Origin: Manis javanica
Lineage: Eukaryota > Chordata > Mammalia > Pholidota > Manidae
Assembly: GCF_040802235.1 (NCBI RefSeq)
Contig: NC_133158.1
Coordinates: 161,049,401 to 161,113,400, forward strand
Reading direction: 5' to 3'
Length of the DNA stretch: 64,000 nt
Each line of letters begins with the position of its first letter. Position 1 is the stretch's first letter. The position numbers and the translations under genes were made by a program. The notes below the pieces were generated by a model. That model was not told the DNA's origin, ran no database searches, and was given only the letters and a program-made list of their open reading frames with translations. Of the stretch, positions 38,060 to 48,639 are shown in pieces.

Positions 38060-38230
38060 TTATCGCATGTTGGGATCTCCTAGGGAGCTTCCAGAGGTGG
38101 TCACCTTGTCTCTTTCCACCTGAGATTTGATTCGGTAAGTATAGGGTGTAGCCTAGGCGCCGTGGAGGTTTTTTAAGTACCCCAGGTAGTTCTTACATGC
38201 AGCCAGAGTTGAAAGCCACTGGTTTCAAGG
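38060..38230 (+). mobile_element. MER5A DNA transposon
   Basis: 'GGGATCTCCTAGGGAGCTTC', 'AGCCTAGGCGCCGTGGAGGT', 'TACCCCAGGTAGTTCTTACA' and 'GCAGCCAGAGTTGAAAGCCA' then CTGG follow the MER5A consensus to its 3' terminus. Confidence 0.6.
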
Positions 38231-38509
38231 AATCTCATCCACTCCCATGGCCCTTACTGTCATCTCTATGGGTTTTTTTTTTTCTCTTTTTCATTCCTGG
38301 CTCTGATCCAGTAGTCAGTTTTGGTAAATAGATTAGGCGTTACAATATCTATACTTCCATGGTATCAAGCAATACCAAGCACAACCACAGTAAACATTGC
38401 TGGACTTCAAAAGCCTGACAGCAAGCTTCCCTGATGGTGTCTACAGCTTTACAAATACTGGCTCTTTTCTTAATGGAGGGTAGGAGGGAGGGGAGCCAGG
38501 TAAGAGGGT

Positions 38510-39310
38510 CACACTGAACTCTGGACTCACATGTCCTCCTGCCTACTCAACATCTCCACGTGGCTGACTGAAGTCTCCTGAAGTCGATGTTTAAAAATAA
38601 ATTGTTAAACATCTTCCCCTGAACCTCAATTTCACGTCTTCTGGTTTTTCTGTTTCAGTATAGTGGCTCTGCCATCTACCCCATGGCTCAAACCTTAGAG
38701 TTAATCTTGATTTCTCCAGCTTTTTTACCTCAGTAATCCAGTTATCAGCAGGTCCTTTAGCCCTTCCTCCAAAGCCAATTTGGATTCTGTTTACTTCTTT
38801 CTATCACTGCTGTTCTCACCCTAGTCCCCATCATAGCATCTCATGCCTGATGGACTGCAATAGGCTCCTAGACACCTCAGCACTCCACACCACTCCCTGC
38901 AGCTCAGGTGATCTAGAAATGTAGATCAGATCTTGTCCCTCCACTGCTTAAATCCTTCAAGGCCTTCCTGTCAACTTAAAATGAAATCCAGGGTCTTTGC
39001 CCCCCAACAGTGTAGCCATGCCTCCTTCTCTGAACTAGTACGATTCCCACTCTTCCTTCTCAGTGTGCACAGGCTATGCAGCTCCCTCCTACCTTGGACC
39101 TTTCCAGGAACTTTTCCTTCCTCTTGGCTCCCCCAGCCCCTTGCTTTTTGCCCATCTGTCACCTTCCTTTTCTTTAAGTCTCTGCTTAAATGTTGCCTCC
39201 TTCAAAGAGATCTTTTCTGTGCACTCCACCTAAATTAGGTGCCTACCCCTCCACCCTCTAGGTTTCTCTATCACAGCAATGTGTTTCCTCAAGAAATACT
39301 TAGTGAATGA
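38510..39310 (+). mobile_element. L2 LINE internal to 3' region
   Basis: 'CATCTCCACGTGGCTGACTG', 'GATGGACTGCAATAGGCTCC', 'CAGATCTTGTCCCTCCACTG', 'CTTAAATCCTTCAAGGCCTT' and 'CTTAAATGTTGCCTCCTTCA' follow the L2 ORF2-to-3' UTR order in plus orientation. Confidence 0.65.
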
Positions 39311-40280
39311 ATAAGATACATTCTGCTGAAGGAGGAAGGGCTATACATACTACTTACTATCATACTGTATAAAAGTCCATTTATTAAACAAATATTCACT
39401 GGTGGCCTGAGACTAGGAGCAGGTAATAAGTTTTGTTCAGTTTTGTCTCAGTGGAGCCCAAACTGGACACCTCTTTAGAAGTCTTGGCAGGTAGAAGGAA
39501 AAAGGAATCCCAGTCATATAATTCTAATGAAAGGAGCCATGCCCGCTTCTTTGTCTCTGCCTAGCTGAGATGTGGTCCTACATGGCAGGATAAGTCTGTC
39601 TCAGCCTCCAAGAAACTGTTGAGCATATTGTGCCACTGGTATGCATTAAGTTATTTAAATGTAGTATGTAAGGAGTTTTTTTTTTTACCCAATAAGATCA
39701 AAATGATTGTTTTACTATTGGGTCTTCTTTTGTTTAAGAGAAAGCACTCTAATGGATAAATGATCCAACTTAAGCAAAAATGATTGTACTTCCAGTATGT
39801 TAAGAAAAAGAAGCAAGAATTGTGTTTTAGAAGGCTCCTTAATGATAGAGACTAAGTCAAGTCTTGAGGGATGTTCCTATAGAAATGAGAGTGATTTGAA
39901 TCAGATCATCAATAGCTGAGAAGATAAATACCAAATGCACATCCATCCAATTTAGTGAAAGCATAGAATTGTCTTATGCCAGTGTTTCTGTGTGCGTGGG
40001 TTGAGTGATAAATTGCAAACTGCACCTCTGGTCCTCGAGGTGTTTTGTTTGGCCAGCCAGAGGGTTTCTAAAATTGGCATGTGAACATCTTTTCACCCCC
40101 CAGTTTGCCAGACTGCCATGCTCTGTTGTCTTTAGCCCAGCCCATTCATCCATTACTGCTAACTTTGTAGCCCCTCAAGACATTTGAGTCTGAGGCTATT
40201 GGAATTGCCTGTGGTATATTACCAAAAAATTATCTCAAATGAGATTTCTTCCATTTTGTTTTCCTTTCTGCATTAAATAG

Positions 40281-40353
40281 GGTCATTCACATGTCAAACT
40301 GCAGCTTGCTGCTATGTTTTGTGTATCAAACCTCATATGGAATGAAGAGGAAG
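40281..40353 (+). CDS. ARMC8: ARMC8 coding exon 11 of 13 in window
   Basis: A 73-bp exon with acceptor CATTAAATAG, which has a rather purine-rich tract. It reads [20 protein letters not shown] then NEEE plus one base of the next codon. The human protein, as I remember it, has Ile where this one has Val in FCVSN. The donor is GTAAGA. Confidence 0.94.
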
Positions 40354-40840
40354 GTAAGAGATTGGTGAGATTTGTTCTGAAGAAAATTAAGGGAAGGAAA
40401 GTCTCACACAGGGAATATGGCAGGCGCCCCTGAGATCCCGGGCAGAGGCACCATCCACTGGGCCCCACACACCCAACAGAGTCACCTTGGTATGAGAATA
40501 CATGAGACAAGCTTAAATCTGCTGAACAATTAACACTGAGCCCCCACCTTGGGGTCACCCCTGCATCAGATTACTGGGGATGGGGATGGCACAGAACCTA
40601 GAGAATTGACAGTCCCTTCCCCTGAGAGATAAGGAGGAGGATGGTGAGATGCACCTGAAAAAGAGAGAAGTGAGAGTGGATGGGAGGATTGGCTTTTCAT
40701 TACGTGCAGAGGAAGCACATGTAAGGACCATAGGCAGATAAGCTTAATGAAGAAGAAGGTGCATTGGTGAGAAATGAGAAATATGCTGTGACTGGAAAAG
40801 TGGCCCATCTATAAGGAGGCCTCTATGGATTGATTACAGG

Positions 40841-40997
40841 TTCTCCACCTTGACTGCATTTTAGAGTCACCTGGAGATTTTTGTACCAGACCAATTAAGT
40901 CAGAAGCTCTGGGGTGAGCTCCAGGCATAAGTGTCTTTTTTTTTCAATTCCCCAGCTGATTACAGTACACAGCTAAGGCATCAAACAGCTGTAGGAG
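40841..40997 (+). mobile_element. MER5A copy, left arm of an inverted repeat
   Basis: 'GGTTCTCCACCTTGACTGCA' begins the element. 'TTAGAGTCACCTGGAG', 'CCAGACCAATTAAGTCAGAA', 'GCTCCAGGCATAAGTG' and 'TTCCCCAGCTGATTACAGTA' follow MER5A. From 40881 to 40997 it pairs with 41290-41406. Confidence 0.8.
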
Positions 40998-40999
40998 AG

Positions 41000-41100
41000 T
41001 AATGGGTGCTGGCTTGGCTGCATAAGAATTACTTGGGGAACTTTTTTAAATGGAGATTTCTGGGTTCTACCCCCAGAGATTCTGGTTTGCTGGGTGTAGA
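41000..41100 (+). mobile_element. MER5A-like fragment between the repeat arms
   Basis: 'GGCTGCATAAGAATTACTTG', 'GGGAACTTTTTTAAATGGAG' and 'CCCCCAGAGATTCTGGTTTG' resemble the 5' half of MER5A. It is much more diverged from the two arms than they are from each other. Confidence 0.55.
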
Positions 41101-41289
41101 GGTCAGTGCATGAGTGAGTCACTGTTGGCTCTTCAGTGGGGAGGAAATACTCCAGAGGATTACTCCACTCAGCATCTGTGTCCAGAACAGAGTGGAAGGA
41201 GGAGAAACTAGATTTAATGTACAGGCCTAGAGGCCAGGTACCATCCAGGTGCCAGGGAAACAAAGCTGTCTTCAAAGCACCCACTACTC

Positions 41290-41406
41290 CCCTACAGCTT
41301 TTTGATGCCTTAGCTGTGCACTGAAATCAGCTGGGGAATTAAAAAAAAAAAAACACTTATGCCTGGAGCTCATTCCAGAGCTTCTGACTTAATTGGTCTG
41401 GTACAA
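41290..41406 (-). mobile_element. MER5A copy, right arm of an inverted repeat
   Basis: Reverse complement of 40881-40997 with about eight differences in 117 bases. It contains 'CAGCTGGGGAATT', a run of 13 A, 'GCCTGGAGCTCATTCCAGAG' and 'CTTCTGACTTAATTGGTCTG'. The match stops sharply after GGTACAA. Confidence 0.85.
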
Positions 41407-41900
41407 TGGGAAGATAGAGCAGAGCAATATGAAGTTGGAACTGCCACATGCTAACCAATAGGCAGCAAAAAATGCTGGGAGGCCAGAGGGCGGTGAAAGA
41501 GAATAGAAGTGGGAAAACAAGACCTGTTGGTGTACAAAAAGCCTGGCTTGGTATGTCCAGAAAGGAGTAATGAAGTAATGGGGCCCAATGGCAGAGGGCT
41601 TTGGACCAGGCTGAAGAGTCTGACCTTGACCCTGTAATCCATGGAAATTAACCCAGCAGCAGGATAGGCTGCAGGAAGGAGGATCAGGAGGCAGAGAGAT
41701 CAGCTAGAATGCTGTTGGGGAATCCAAGCATGAGGGAACCAACTGCGCTGGGGGAGAGTGGAGGAGGAGAGGGGCGGAGGGGGTGTGGGGTGAAGGGCAC
41801 TAGGGAAGCTCCAGAGATAGGGCTCTGGATTGTCGATTGTGCATCAAGGAGACCAGCTGCCTAGATCGTGTTCCAGTAACCTGTTCGCTTAATCTCTTAG

Positions 41901-41994
41901 GTTCACAAGAGCGCCAGGATAAATTACGAGACATGGGCATCGTAGATATTCTACATAAACTGAGTCAGTCACCAGATTCAAACCTTTGTGATAA
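41901..41994 (+). CDS. ARMC8: ARMC8 coding exon 12 of 13 in window
   Basis: A 94-bp exon with acceptor TTAATCTCTTAG and donor GTGAGT. Two bases complete a Gly codon. It then reads [20 protein letters not shown] and [10 protein letters not shown], ending with the first two bases of a Lys codon. Confidence 0.95.
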
Positions 41995-42041
41995 GTGAGT
42001 ATCAAAGTAAAAGGGCCTTGCTTTGGGATATGTTGGATTCT

Positions 42042-42085
42042 TTTAAGAATGGGTAGGAATTGCTTAGTAGTTCACGTGGCCAAAT
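42042..42085 (+). repeat. Dispersed 44-bp direct repeat, copy 1
   Basis: TTTAAGAATGGGTAGGAATT and TGCTTAGTAGTTCACGTGG match 44056-44099 with three mismatches (about 93%). It lies 48 bp after the splice donor of the preceding exon. Confidence 0.85.
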
Positions 42086-42774
42086 ATAAAATTTTTTAGA
42101 TTCTTGGATTCCCTTTTTAGTTTTCTGTGAGCCAACTGTGTGACATTTGAGTAAGAGATAAACTAACAATTACCAAATTGTCAAAGATTTTCATCTTACT
42201 CTGAATTAACATTAACCCAGGTCATCTTAGCGGCATCTGAAGAGGATCCAGAGGCCATTCCCTTACATTGCTGTGATTATTATAATAGAAATGCATGAGG
42301 CCTTTTAGAAAGCAGAAAGGAAGGACAATAGTAAAAATATTCATTAGCTCAAAACCTCACTGAGCACTTGCCTTGTGCCAGCCTGGCCTGGCTGTTGGGG
42401 ATTAGCAGCAACCCCTAAGGAGTCCCAGTCCTCAAAGAGCTCACCATTTACTGGGAGAGGCAAGAGTCAGAATCAGAAATCCCTCTACCTCAAAATAGCC
42501 AAAAGTGTACTTTCTAGCTGTGTGCACTTCTTATGACGCAGCCTTCACTGGCCGGCTCACTGTCACTCTCCAGGCTCTCGAACATGGCGCAGAGCACTTC
42601 GTGGTCTGGCTCTGCCTTTCTCAGCCACCGTCCTCCCCACAACCCCTGTGCTACACCTGCCCCCTTACAAGCATCATGTCTTCATGCGTTTACACATTCT
42701 GTTCTCTGTGATTTGCTCTCGAAGTTCCTCTCCTCTGAATCCCCATTTAATCATCAGTTGTTGTTTTTTTAATA

Positions 42775-43590
42775 CTAATTCTACTGAGCACTGTTAAGGT
42801 ATTGGAGATATAATGGTGAATAAAACTGATGAAGTCCTTTCTGTCATGGACCTTACATTCTAGTATAAAAGACAGTAAACAAATGAATATACACTATGAC
42901 AGCAGGTAATGAAAGGTGCTATGCAGAAAAATAAGCAAGGTGAGGGAATTAAGAGTAAAAGTTTCTTTTCATACACATTAATCAGTAAAGTCCCCTCTGA
43001 GGATGTGATGTTTGACCAAAGACCTAGGTAAAACGAGAGCATCTACCAGGCAGCTGTCTGGAAGAGCAGCATTCCAGGCAGAGGTGACAGTGAGTTCAAG
43101 GCCCTGAGGCAGGCATGAGCTTGGTATGATCAAGAAACAGTAGGAAGACCAGTGGGGCTGGAGAAAAAAGGAGGAGAGTGATAAGCAGTGGACTCTGGGC
43201 ATCAGTGCAGAGCAAGTGAAGAGCCATGTAGGCCATAGTGAGATTTTACTCAGAGCTTCATACGGTGTTTCATTGGAGATTTTTGAGTAGAAGAGCCATT
43301 ATCTTGGATTTTTAAAGATGGTGGCTGTGTAGAGTCCTCTGTAATAGGGCAAGAATGGAAGCAGGGACACCAGTTAAAGGCTATTGTAGTCATATAGATA
43401 AGAGACAAGTGTGGTAGTGGTAGAAGTATTGAAGTGGTCCAGTTCAGGATTTAATGTAAAGTAGAGCCAGCAGGATTTGCTGATGGATTCGATGTAGGAT
43501 GTTGAAGAGAGGAAAGGACAATGCCTAGAGTTTTAGCCTGAGTGACTGGATAGGATGTTCATTTACCAAGACGATGAGGAATACAAGAAG
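42775..43590 (-). mobile_element. L2 LINE, antisense, 3' to internal region
   Basis: 'GACCTTACATTCTAGTATAA', 'GAGCAGCATTCCAGGCAGAG', 'AAGGCCCTGAGGCAGGCATG', 'AGCCATGTAGGCCATAGTGA', 'CAGGATTTGCTGATGGATTC' and 'TTAGCCTGAGTGACTGGATA' are the antisense L2 blocks in order over about 0.8 kb. Confidence 0.7.
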
Positions 43591-43884
43591 TGGGTTGGGG
43601 TAGGGAGAATCAAGAGTTCTTCTTTGGCTGTGCCATCTTTTGGATGCTATTAAATATTGAAGGAACTCGGGAGAGTGGGGCTGAGGATATAAAGTGTGGT
43701 GGTATATACAGCCACAGAGCCAGATGATGTTACCTAAGGAGGTTAAGAGGAGAGAAGGTAGGAGGGCTAAGGTCCATCCTCTGGGCCCTCCAGCATTTGG
43801 AGAAATGGCACAGTTGCAGAAGGAACAAGCAGTGAGGCAGGCAGAGAGACCCAGGCCCATAAGATGTCCCAAAAGCAAGGGAAG

Positions 43885-44060
43885 AGAATGCCTGACCATA
43901 TGTCCTTTAAAACTCAGGTCGGATTATCTCTTCTCCAAAGGGTCTTGCCTGATCCATTCTCCACCCTAACCCCCAGCCTTTACCAGGGACTCCTTCTGTG
44001 CTCTCATAGCACCCATAGGACACACCACAATGCATCACGGCTGTCAGCTTGCTCATTTAA
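43885..44060 (+). mobile_element. L2 LINE 3' fragment
   Basis: 'AAAACTCAGGTCGGATTATC', 'AAGGGTCTTGCCTGATCCAT' and 'TGTGCTCTCATAGCACCCAT' follow the L2 3' untranslated region in plus orientation. Confidence 0.5.
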
Positions 44061-44099
44061 GAAAGGGTAGGAATTGCTTAGTAATTCACATGGCCAAAT
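44056..44099 (+). repeat. Dispersed 44-bp direct repeat, copy 2
   Basis: The second copy of the repeat seen at 42042-42085 (TTTAAGAAAGGGTAGGAATT and so on). It sits at the end of the L2 fragment. Confidence 0.85.
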
Positions 44100-46095
44100 T
44101 TAATTACCCACTTGGTAATTGCCCCTGGAGGGAATGGCAGTGCCAGATTCGGGAGCCCACAGAGCAGGCTGGGCCCCTGCCTCCCTGAAGCCTGACATCC
44201 AGTAGGCTAAAGAAGGCAACTTCCCGAATAACTGCAGCCAAAAGCACTGCTTAGATGAGAGTCCCATCAAATGCAAGTCAGACCAGCCCCATGCCGAGGG
44301 CTGGATTTGAGCTGTCCCTTGAGGACTGTAACCTTTGCCACCACCTCACAACAGCAGTGACAGCTGCTGGCTTAAATGGCAGGCTCTATCCACCGTCTCT
44401 TCTGGCTGAGAGCCCGATTGTTCCCTGGGTTTCTTCCCGTGTTTGTTCAGAATGAAAATAGTTGGGCTGAAAGTTCTCAGTGGGGTGACCTGGACCACTA
44501 AGGGAGGCCTCACCAGCATGAAGCCTGGACCATATTGCTCAGACCAATCTGGTGCTGTTTGCTCAAGTTTGTATGACACCTCAGTTTCCAGCAGTTTTTA
44601 GATTTAAACTACTTTAAAAGAATCAAGGTCTGAGCTACCCTACGTAGGTGCCTCCATCTATCTGACAGCCTGCTTAAGTATCAATAGGTAACAGAAAGAT
44701 AAGGGCACAGTCTCTGAGGTTTAATACAGTCAGACATAGCCACTCCGTAGGAAGATCCAGGAGTCTGAATTGGTAATTTTAAAAAGTAATACAGAGTGGC
44801 AGTCAAGATCCTCAAAGGACATTCCCATCATGACACAGTTAAGGCTGTTACCTGAAGAGGACATCTCTCAGGTTCCTTCTGTCTTTAAGGCTTTGTGATA
44901 GTTAGATTTTCAAACACTCACAGATGTGAAACTATTGCTAACCAGCCCTCTGTACCCCAGGCTCAGTGGGCCTCGGGTTTGTGAGATGAGGTGGATGGTC
45001 ATTAAGGGTAGCCTGTGGTAAGATTCATAAACTTGTTTCTGTAGGAAAATAACTGTAAAGAACCCAACCTGGCTGTAACTTGGAGACAGTCTGAATGAGC
45101 TTTCTCTTCTGATGGACTGGACTATTTGCAATTATCATCTCTATAGAGTCTTAGATAATTGCAAGAATATGTCATAGTATACCATTTTTAAAACTGTAGA
45201 TTATACCCACTACTGCACTAGAGGAACTGCCCCCGAGCCCAGCTTGCTGCATGCCATGTCCAGTCTACTTTGGTAATAGTAGACTGAGAATTTTAGCCTT
45301 TTCTTTCCGTGGCTTAGAATGGGAGACTATTGCTAAAACATGACTTCCTGACTCCCACAGTTACAGCCTCTTTAGGAATTTGCCATGTTCGCGATGGGCA
45401 GAGGAGAGGCCTCCTCAGTCCTAGAGCGCAAAGGAAGGCCTTTTACAAAGATCAAATCAAGTCACTGCCCACTTTGCATTTGTTCCTTTCCAACCAGCTG
45501 CCTTCTCCCCCAGTCCCCGTGAAAACCCATAGCCCACACTGTCAGGGTCACCGGGCATGATCAGAGGAACGAGGCAAAGTATGACTACTCTCCTCCGTTC
45601 TGAGGCCTTTGAACCATGGAGAGCCTTATACCATACAGACTTTGCCTCCCCACTCCCCAAACACTTCTAACAGCACCTAAACACTTCTCCCTGGATCTGT
45701 TTTCCTCTTAGCTTCCTCGAAACCTAAGTGTCCTCCCCAATGTCCCACAACACTAGATAAATCCTTCATGGCAGTGGGAGAAAGAAAACAGCCCCAGATC
45801 CATTGCAGCTGTGTGCCATACCAAAGGAAAACTTAGAATGTCAGTGGGCTGCAGCAGCGTAAGGGCCAGAGCAGTCCTTCTAAGGGACCCACAGGAAGAG
45901 GGACGTAGCCAGCATGGGTCTGAAGTATCTGCTGCTCTCAGCTCTCTGCCTTTGTGTAGAGGCCGAGCTAGAGCCACCTCGTTCCCTTGGGACATCAGCC
46001 ATTTTAGACTTCTCCAGCTACCATGTTTGAGCCCTGGGTTTTTTGCCTTCATTGCACCTCTGAGATGATGGCTAACAGGTACCTTGTGGTTTCAG

Positions 46096-46129
46096 GGCAA
46101 AGATGGCGCTGCAGCAGTACCTGGCGTGA
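46096..46129 (+). CDS. ARMC8: ARMC8 terminal coding exon (13 of 13 in window) with stop codon
   Basis: The acceptor is CTTGTGGTTTCAG. The first base completes the split Lys codon. The exon then reads AKMALQQYLA and stops at TGA 46127-46129, matching the ARMC8 C-terminus. The exon continues as 3' UTR. Confidence 0.95.
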
Positions 46130-46766
46130 CAGGGTGCCCTGGGCACCTGTGAGCCTCCCACAGCCTTGTTAAAGGACGTGCAGGAACTAGCCTCATTTGA
46201 TTCCTTCTATTTGCACAAGTCACCTTGGACTGCAGGGAGCTGTTTTGCAAAAGCAATTTGGTAGGCTTAGATCTCAAATTCATCTTGAGAACATTTTTTG
46301 AGGTAGTAATTTCCTCAGAGGACTATTGTGTTTTGTTTGTTTTTTTTCTGAGCTACCTGGACTCTTTATTAGAACAATCAATCATTTTCCTTTGGACCTA
46401 CAATTTTTTGCCTATGCTGCAGCCACTTTTTGAGTGAGAATGAATGTGTATCTGCACACAGGTGTGTGAGTGTGTGCACGTGAGTGAGAATGAATGGATA
46501 CGTGTGTGTGAGGGATACCTGAAATTTTTCTTTTCTTATTTTGTGTGAAAATCTCTTTTCTACAGATTTTCCAGGGTTTAAGCATTGCTTGCTGTATAAA
46601 AAAAATCTTTACTGAATTATATACAGTTTGAATGAAATGTTATTTTAAGAACAAAACAATTGTTAAGTGTTCCATAAAGGTTATGTTGAATTTTGGTCAG
46701 ATGAATATTTGTAAGTAAAAAATATATGCATTTCTGAACCTCAACTTACATAGATTTTCTTTATTA

Positions 46767-46802
46767 AAAAAAAGAAAAAAAGGAAAAAAAAGAAAAAGAA
46801 AA
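46767..46802 (+). repeat. A-rich low-complexity tract in the 3' UTR
   Basis: Runs of A broken by single G, of the AAAAAGAAAAAAAGG type. It has no recognisable retroelement body attached. Confidence 0.85.
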
Positions 46803-48009
46803 GGTTGGCTATAGTTGGCCTGAGTACCAGGCACAATATATGGTGCTGTGCAAATAGTAAGCTAGCATCTTACTGCCATCAATATCAGCAGGTACAGAGC
46901 CTCTTTTCGGCGTAATTATAAGCTCTCAGGCTTCCAAGTCAGATGGACAGGGTGGAGTGGAGTGAGGCAACAAGGTAGGTTTTTTAAAACATCAAATGAA
47001 AATGTAACTACTGATAGTGAAAGCCCAGCCATGACTCTGGTGGGCTACACTTAGCATGAACTGAGCACCGAGACCCTCCCGGCTGCCCTAAAGCCCATCA
47101 GTGCTGTAGCAATATCTGGCAGGATTTAGAATCAGTGATGGGACCTTGTGCTCAAATGAAAGTAGGTCATCACTTCCTGGAGACAGTCCAGTCACCTTGT
47201 GCTTCCTGAAACAGCATATATCACTGTGAAACTAAAGAACGTTCTACAGACCTATCTGTAGAAAGAAGCAAAGAATAGGATAGTTTAGAAAGCTGGTTTT
47301 CTCTCAGCTTTACTCAGCAAATGTTATAAACTAGTCACTCAGGACTGCTATTCAGTGTGCTTTTATAAAATGAGATGGAAATTTTAGTAAGAGATGCGGC
47401 TAAGCTCTTTCCTGCATGGAGCCCAGAGCACTGACGTTTGAGAGAAGGAAAGAGACTCTCCCCAGGAGGACTGAAGATGACTTCTTTTTTACAGCGAGTA
47501 CTGCTTAGCTCTTCCGCAACCCTTAGCTTGGCATCTGCTCCAACTTCTGGGTCAACTTCAAGGTGAACTCAACAGAGGTTGCTCTTGACTGTTTGAAAGT
47601 ACAGCCAGCCTGCCTTTTCCCTTTGCTAAAAGAAGTTCAAAGGCACTGTGGCCTGGAAGTGAGGCCTGCGACCCAGAAGCTTGCTGTGAGGGCACGCCAC
47701 TGACAGGGTCCCGAGCCCACCAGCCACTCCTGATGGGGCTGCCCACATCTCAACCACCCGTCACCGACCTGCACCTTCCTTGGAAGATTTAAATATGTTC
47801 GATTGCAAATGAATGTTTTTTAAATGTATTTAATGCAATTTTTCCTGTTTTCAACATGACCACCCAAGATTCAAACACAGAGATTTCCAAGTTGTTATTT
47901 TTTCAGAACACCACAGATTTAAAAGTGTCACAACAGGGACTTGGGTTTTATGTAGCCATTAGAGTGCTAATGTAAGTAAGCCAGTTTAAAGAAAAGTTAA
48001 CTTACTGAA

Positions 48010-48015
48010 AATAAA
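48010..48015 (+). terminator. ARMC8: Candidate ARMC8 poly(A) signal (AATAAA)
   Basis: Canonical hexamer in GAAAATAAAGCC, 1.9 kb after the stop codon. The TTATTTTGG just downstream could serve as a U/GU-rich element. Confidence 0.4.
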
Positions 48016-48613
48016 GCCTTATTTTGGGCCCACTCATTGACACTTCTAGTCCTGAGAAAATACCCTTGGTTAGCATTTGTAACACAAAACACTACAGAGT
48101 TGGTATTAAAAGTACCAGATAAATATAAAAAAACCAATAATGAATTGCTGAGACAATCTTAAACCCAGGTAGCATTAGAAAGCTGAAAGCCCAATGAAAT
48201 AACACTTTCCCACATAAACTCTGTGGATAAATCTTGCCTGTGGCTATAAACAGATGGTCAAAGAAAAAGTGCTTTACTATAACTAACTTTTCTGATCTGA
48301 ATGAAGGAAAATGTATTTATTGAAACAAAGCTGTTTGCTGCTTTACGCAGATGCAGTGTTCCGTCAGCAGGAAGGGGGAGGAAGGGGGAGGAAGGGGACG
48401 TGGTCTTGCGTCTGCACCCAAGCCCCGCGCTGAGCTGCTCGCTCTCCTACTGCGTTCTGTTTCTCCTTTTGTGCCCTGATTGTAACCCCAAATTGATGAA
48501 CTAGAAAAGAATGTCCAGTTTAATAAGTTGCATTTTTTTTTCCTTAAGCACTTTATGCAGAACAAGACATGTTCTTCTGGTAGTGTTTGGATAATATGAT
48601 TTTAACACATGCT

Positions 48614-48619
48614 AATAAA
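48614..48619 (+). terminator. ARMC8: Candidate distal ARMC8 poly(A) signal (AATAAA)
   Basis: Canonical hexamer in GCTAATAAAAGCC, 2.5 kb after the stop. A run of A follows, and TCTGTTTTCC is further downstream. Confidence 0.4.
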
Positions 48620-48639
48620 AGCCAAAAAAAAATGGCAGC

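Larger units (their letters stand above)
36303..40280 (+). other. ARMC8: ARMC8 intron dominated by L2 LINE sequence
   Basis: Intron with donor GTAGGC and acceptor TTCTGCATTAAATAG. Most of 36.5-39.3 kb reads as plus-strand L2 LINE in several pieces, with a MER5A inside at about 38.06-38.23 kb. The many open frames of 60-115 codons in this stretch come from the low-stop L2 ORF2 sense strand. A poly(T) run sits at about 38272-38283. Confidence 0.75.
40354..41900 (+). other. ARMC8: ARMC8 intron with inverted MER5A copies
   Basis: A 1.5-kb intron with donor GTAAGA and acceptor TTAATCTCTTAG. It holds a plus-oriented MER5A at 40841-40985, another MER5A-like piece at 41000-41100 and an inverted copy of the first at 41290-41406. 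The region from about 41.4 to 41.7 kb resembles antisense L2. Confidence 0.85.
41995..46095 (+). other. ARMC8: Last ARMC8 intron
   Basis: A 4.1-kb intron with donor GTGAGT and acceptor TGTGGTTTCAG. It holds antisense L2 at about 42.35-42.49 and 42.78-43.59 kb, sense L2 fragments near 43.9 and 45.4-45.7 kb, and a 44-bp direct repeat at 42042-42085 and 44056-44099. Confidence 0.8.
1..48635 (+). other. ARMC8: ARMC8 gene, 3' portion (13 coding exons plus 3' UTR)
   Basis: Thirteen exons spliced by eye give a continuous frame of 414 residues plus a stop, with the first base completing a cysteine codon from an upstream exon. The product matches the C-terminal two-thirds of ARMC8 as I remember it, a protein of about 673 residues. 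ARMC8 is an armadillo/HEAT-type alpha-solenoid and the mammalian counterpart of yeast Gid5/Vid28. In the CTLH ubiquitin ligase complex it links the catalytic core (RANBP9, GID8, MAEA, RMND5A) to the GID4 substrate receptor, and it has been reported to bind alpha-catenin. The promoter, 5' exons and N-terminal repeats lie before the window. All coding introns begin GT and end AG. No frameshift or premature stop is seen in the main transcript. The 3' limit is uncertain and is set here just past the later AATAAA. Confidence 0.93.
46130..48635 (+). other. ARMC8: ARMC8 3' UTR (end uncertain)
   Basis: Sequence after the TGA. It includes a GT-rich patch at 46440-46515 in which GAGTGAGAATGAATG occurs twice, and an A-rich tract at 46767-46802. 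ATTAAA lies at 46763-46768 and AATAAA at 48010-48015 and 48614-48619. Which signal is used cannot be decided from the sequence. The end shown is the most distal choice. Confidence 0.55.

Noticed and set aside
36479..39238. Several open frames of 60-115 codons on the plus strand
   Set aside because: They fall in L2 LINE sense-strand sequence, including the RT motif A region, and are not genes.
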